DNA of 64,000 nt, taken from positions 3,906,001 to 3,970,000 of the forward strand of contig JAYKNF010000013.1 in the NCBI GenBank assembly GCA_036172665.1. The letters are read 5' to 3'. Positions 60,074-64,000 of this stretch are shown here, piece after piece. The translations under genes and the position numbers were made by a program. Within the stretch, counting starts at the first letter, position 1, and each line of letters starts with the position of its first letter. Source of the stretch: Prosopocoilus inquinatus. Lineage: Eukaryota > Arthropoda > Insecta > Coleoptera > Lucanidae. The notes under the pieces are model-generated. The model did no database searches and was not told where the DNA came from. It was given only the letters and a program-made list of their open reading frames with translations.

Positions 60074-61468
60074 ATGGCGCCGCAATGATCGAAATCGGTC
60101 GCGTAGAACGTAAACCCGGGTTGTCGCGTATCAAACGAAAGGTCTCGCCGAGCGGCGACGGAAAATGGCGTCGGTTCGATTTTTCGATCGAAGATGGCGC
60201 TGCAATGATCGAAATCGGACGCGTCGAACGTAAACCCGGGTTGTCGCGTATCAAACGAAAGGTCTCGCCGAGCGGCGACGGAAAATCGCGTCGGTTCGAT
60301 TTTTCGATCGAAGATGGCGCTGCAATGATCGAAACTGGACGCGTCGAACGTAAACCCGGATTGTCGCGTATCAAACGAAAGGTCTCGCCGAGCGGCGACG
60401 GAAAATCGCGTCGGTTCGATTTTTCGATCGAAGATGGCGCTGCAATGATCGAAATCGGACGCGTCGAACGTAAACCCGGGTTGTCGCGTATCAAACGAAA
60501 GGTCTCGCCGAGCGGCGACGGAAAATCGCGTCGGTTCGATTTTTCGATCGAAGATGGCGCTGCAATGATCGAAATCGGACGCGTCGAACGTAAACCCGGG
60601 TTGTCGCGTATCAAACGAAAGGTCTCGCCGAGCGGCGACGGAAAATCGCGTCGGTTCGATTTTTCGATCGAAGATGGCGCTGCAATGATCGAAATCGGAC
60701 GCGTCGAACGTAAACCCGGGTTGTCGCGCATCAAACGAAAGGTCTCGCCGAGCGGCGACGGAAAATCGCGTCGGTTCGATTTTTCGATCGAAGATGGCGC
60801 TGCAATGATCGAAACTGGACGCGTCGAACGTAAACCCGGGTTGTCGCGTATCAAACGAAAGGTCTCGCCGAGCGGCGACGGAAAATCGCGTCGGTTCGAT
60901 TTTTCGATCGAAGATGGCGCTGCAATGATCGAAACTGGACGCGTCGAACGTAAATAAACCCGGGTTGTCGCGCATCAAACGAAAGGTCTCGCCGAGCGGC
61001 GACGGAAAATCGCGTCGGTTCGATTTATCGATCGAAGATGGCGCTGCAATGATCGAAATCGGACGCGTTGAACGTAAACCCGGGTTGTCGCGTATCAAAC
61101 GAAAGGTCTCGCCGAGCGGCGACGGAAAATCGCGTCGGTTCGATTTTTCGATCGAAGATGGCGCTGCAATGATCGAAATCGGACGCGTCGAACGTAAACC
61201 CGGGTTGTCGCGTATCAAACGAAAGGTCTCGCCGAGCGGCGACGGAAAATCGCGTCGGTTCGATTTTTCGATCGAAGATGGCGCTGCAATGATCGAAATC
61301 GGACGCGTCGAACGTAAACCCGGGTTGTCGCGTATCAAACGAAAGGTCTCGCCGAGCGGCGACGGAAAATCGCGTCGGTTCGATTTTTCGATCGAAGATG
61401 GCGCTGCAATGATCGAAATCGGACGCGTCGAACGTAAACCCGGATTGTCGCCTATCAAACGAAAGGTC
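60074..61468 (-). repeat. 120-bp satellite array 18 (about 11.6 monomers)
   Basis: Starts with 'ggaaaatggcgtcgg' near 60,163, the reverse complement of the 'gacgccatttt' mark of arrays 3-5, and has the slip near 60,951, four monomers from the core as in array 5. A private 'cgatttatcg' occurs near 61,021. Confidence 0.95.
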
Positions 61469-63148
61469 TAAATCGATCGCGTCGAATTCTTTCCGACGTA
61501 GAAGAAAGTAGCTTTACGAACGTAACGTTTACCACATGGCGAGAGATATACGGGGTGATATCGAAAATGTGACACGAGCGCGTGTGTAACAGTGAAAAAG
61601 TGTTTCCACTGAAAAAAAGTAAGTGTTAAAAACAACTGAAAACCTCCAAATTCCATTTCTCCGATGTTACTCCGGTAATCGGAAAAAAGGTTATAAGACG
61701 ATCGCGGCGGCGGCGGCGGCGTCGTTTTGCCGGTTAAATTCTTCACGATTTGCATTGTGCCGTCGCGTGTACGCTCGACCGAACGCGTCGAGATTTTGAC
61801 GGAGCTCATTTGAATTTGCATTTGAATTTGCCGCCGCGTAAAAGATGGGATCGACGAGGGTTGGTTGGCAACGATCGCGCGACACGCGCAGTAAGGAAAC
61901 CTTGACACTTGACATATGTAATATTATATATCTGTACGGCCAGTCGCGGGGCCGGAGCACCGGTGGTCGGAAGGGAGGGGGGGCGTGCTGACTATCGACA
62001 ATGATCTAACCTGAAAGCGACCCGCGATCTCTTTCGCGTGTGTCGTGTTACGCCCGCAGTCGGCCCGGCGGCGGAGGGAGTACGTGCGCCGCCGGTCGAA
62101 CGTGACCTAATCTAAAGCCGCCGACGCGATCTCTTTCGCCGCGCGGACACGTTCGAACATAATTTCGACCGTACATATTACGTAAATAGATGAATAAAGG
62201 AGGCTTTGGATGTTCGTTTGTGATTAAAAAAAAATGCGAGCGCGGGGAGGTCGATTCGTTCGCTCTCCGGCCGGCAATTAAAGCGGGAAATTTAAGGGAA
62301 AAAATTGAAAAAAATCGATAAAAATTTTAAAAAATTAAAAATTAAGAGAACGGAAAAATTGAAAAAATTGGGGAAAAATATTCAAAATTTCGGGAAAAAA
62401 TTGAAAAAATCGAAAAAAATAGGAAAAAATTCTAAGGATAGAGGAAGCTGATTATTGACGTTTTACAACTTTTTTAAAACATTTTTCCTCACTTTCTCTT
62501 ACATATTCCTTAACTCTTTTTTTTTTTAATTGTTCAAGGTCAACTCAAACGGCCCCAACCCAAGCGAGGCCAACCCAGATGACAGAAAAATTTTATTTTA
62601 AAGAAAACGAAAAAATTTAAAGAATTAGGGAAAAATGTAGTAAATTTCGAGAAAAAATTGAAAAAAATCGAAAAAAAATGGAAAAAATTCTAAAAATTAA
62701 GGAAACCGATTTCTTAAGTTTTCCTACAATTTTTCTCACTTTTTCTTAAACTTTCCTTCCCTTTCTTTTGTAAAATTGTTCAAGGTGAACCCAACCGACG
62801 CCAACCCAAGCGGGGCCAACCCAGACGGCGAAAAAAAATTTATAAATTAGGAGAACGGAAAAATTGAAAAAATTGGGGAAAAATACTCAAAATTTCGAAA
62901 ATTAGAAAAATCAATTCTTAAAGTTTTCCAACATTCTTCCAAGTCCCTAGGTGCCGCGAGCCCCCAAAGGCTAGCGGCCCAAACAGCGCGCAGCGCTCTC
63001 ACCTCTTCCGTCCAAACGAAACCTCCGTCTATACAAAGCCTCTGTCCACACAAGCCTCTGTTCATACCCACAAGTGGGCGGAGCGTAGCGGATCCCACTT
63101 GTCATATATAAGAAAAGAAACTCGGAAAAGTGTACTTAAGGGGTTCCT
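61469..63148 (-). repeat. Long-unit spacer, two AT subunits, B-type core with 12-bp duplication
   Basis: The core has 'ccagtcgcgggg', 'cgacccgcgatc' and 'gcggacacgttcg', variants split between the left spacers at 7890 and 11,575. The AT block has two G-rich clusters (near 62,545 and 62,795). The 'acggccccaacc' form equals the unique variant near 8480. The length 1680 bp is one subunit short of the three-subunit class. Exon-like segments (-): 63,065-63,003 and 61,608-61,468. Confidence 0.9.
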
Positions 63149-63339
63149 ATGGCGCCGCAATGATCGAAATCGGTCGCGTAGAACGTAAACCCGGGTTGTC
63201 GCGTATCAAACGAAAGGTCTCGCCGAGCGGCGACGGAAAATCGCGTCGGTTCGATTTTTCGATCGAAGATGTCGCTGCAATGATCGAAATCGGACGCGTC
63301 GAACGTAAACCCGGATTGTCGCCTATCAAACGAAAGGTC
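63149..63339 (-). repeat. 120-bp satellite array 19 (about 1.6 monomers, minimal)
   Basis: Only the two fixed edge monomers remain: 'cgcgtagaacg' on the TATA/hairpin side and 'cggattgtcgcctatc' on the core side, with 'gaagatgtcgctg' between as in arrays 10 and 15. It shows the shortest intact array and where its edges lie. Confidence 0.95.
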
Positions 63340-64000
63340 TAAATCGATCGCGTCGAATTCTTTCCGACGTAGAAGAAAGTAGCTTTACGAACGTAACGTT
63401 TACCACATGGCGAGAGATATACGGGGTGATATCGAAAATGTGACACGAGCGCGTGTGTAACAGTGAAAAAGTGTTTCCACTGAAAAAAAGTAAGTGTTAA
63501 AAACAACTGAAAACCTCCAAATTCCATTTCTCCGATGTTACTCCGGTAATCGGAAAAAAGGTTATAAGACGATCGCGGCGGCGGCGGCGGCGTCGTTTTG
63601 CCGGTTAAATTCTTCACGATTTGCATTGTGCCGTCGCGTGTACGCTCGACCGAACGCGTCGAGATTTTGACGGAGCTCATTTGAATTTGCCGCCGCGTAA
63701 AAGATGGGATCGACGAGGGTTGGTTGGCAACGATCGCGCGACACTCGCAGTAAGGAAACCTTGACACTTGACATATGTAATATTATATATATGTACGGCC
63801 AGTCGTGGGGCCGGAGCACCGGTGGTCGGAAGGGAGGGGGGGCGTGCTGACTATCGACAATGATCTAACCTGAAAGCGACGCGCGATCTCTTTCGCGTGT
63901 GTCGTGTTACGCCCGCAGTCGGCCCGGCGGCGGAGGGAGTACGTGCGCCGCCGGTCGAACGTGACCTAATCTAAAGCCGCCGACGCGATCTCTTTCGCCG
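63340..64000 (-). repeat. Long-unit core, cut by the window end
   Basis: 'tatatatg' core type without the 12-bp duplication, like 36,622-38,037 ('aaatcgatcg', 'cgacactcgc'). The repeat family continues beyond the window. Confidence 0.9.

Overview
The window is eukaryotic satellite DNA. I find no convincing ordinary gene, no rRNA or tRNA gene, no CRISPR array and no complete transposon. The AT-rich spacer blocks, the TATA and splice-like signals, the tandem repeats nested at several levels and the very high CpG content all point to a eukaryotic nuclear genome. An arthropod, perhaps a hymenopteran, seems plausible but cannot be proven from this sequence. The long open frames on both strands are a by-product of a 120-bp monomer (40 codons, few stops) and are not genes.

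Layout. Positions 1-667 are an old repeat-rich flank full of TNAAGGTCA half-sites, ending in a perfect 39-bp-arm inverted repeat. Positions 668-3342 are a 149-bp satellite, first in + orientation (about 4.5 copies), then flipped at 1349/1350 to - orientation (about 13.4 copies). At 3343 the dominant family begins: a composite 'long unit' of about 2.7-4.4 kb. In its own 5'->3' sense each long unit has (a) a GC/CpG-rich core of about 0.8 kb, (b) an array of the 120-bp monomer (1.6 to about 32 copies), (c) a block of about 215 bp with a TATA-like box, a hairpin and a 17-bp minisatellite, and (d) an AT-rich block of one, two or three subunits of about 255 bp, each with a GGGTTGG-type 15-bp minisatellite. 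A - oriented fragment (3343-4576) abuts + oriented sequence at 4576/4577. Units run + from 4577 to about 24,064, flip inside one array at 24,062-24,067, and run - to the end of the window.

The 120-bp monomer fills about 29.6 kb (roughly 245 copies, 46% of the window). It has 22 CpG per 120 bp (observed/expected about 2.5 by hand count) and a 17-bp motif matching 14 of 17 positions of the mammalian CENP-B box. On the right-hand side five successive units form a super-repeat of 14.36 kb (26,356-40,710) that recurs as 14.95 kb (40,711-55,656). Two arrays (40,730-42,608 and 55,676-58,150) are chimeras with the marks of unequal exchange. Array ends are fixed while interiors vary in copy number.

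The one gene-like possibility is a short two-exon arrangement repeated in nearly every unit: TATA box, ATG, 21 codons, a GAG|GTGAGA donor, an AT-rich intron-like stretch, a TTTTTTTCAG acceptor, then 46 codons in compatible phase ending at the array boundary. The second exon has the residue spacing of a degenerate methyl-CpG-binding (MBD/TAM) domain. This is inference and needs transcript evidence. Overall the region most resembles a centromeric, pericentromeric or subtelomeric composite satellite. Part of the inverted layout could also be an assembly effect.
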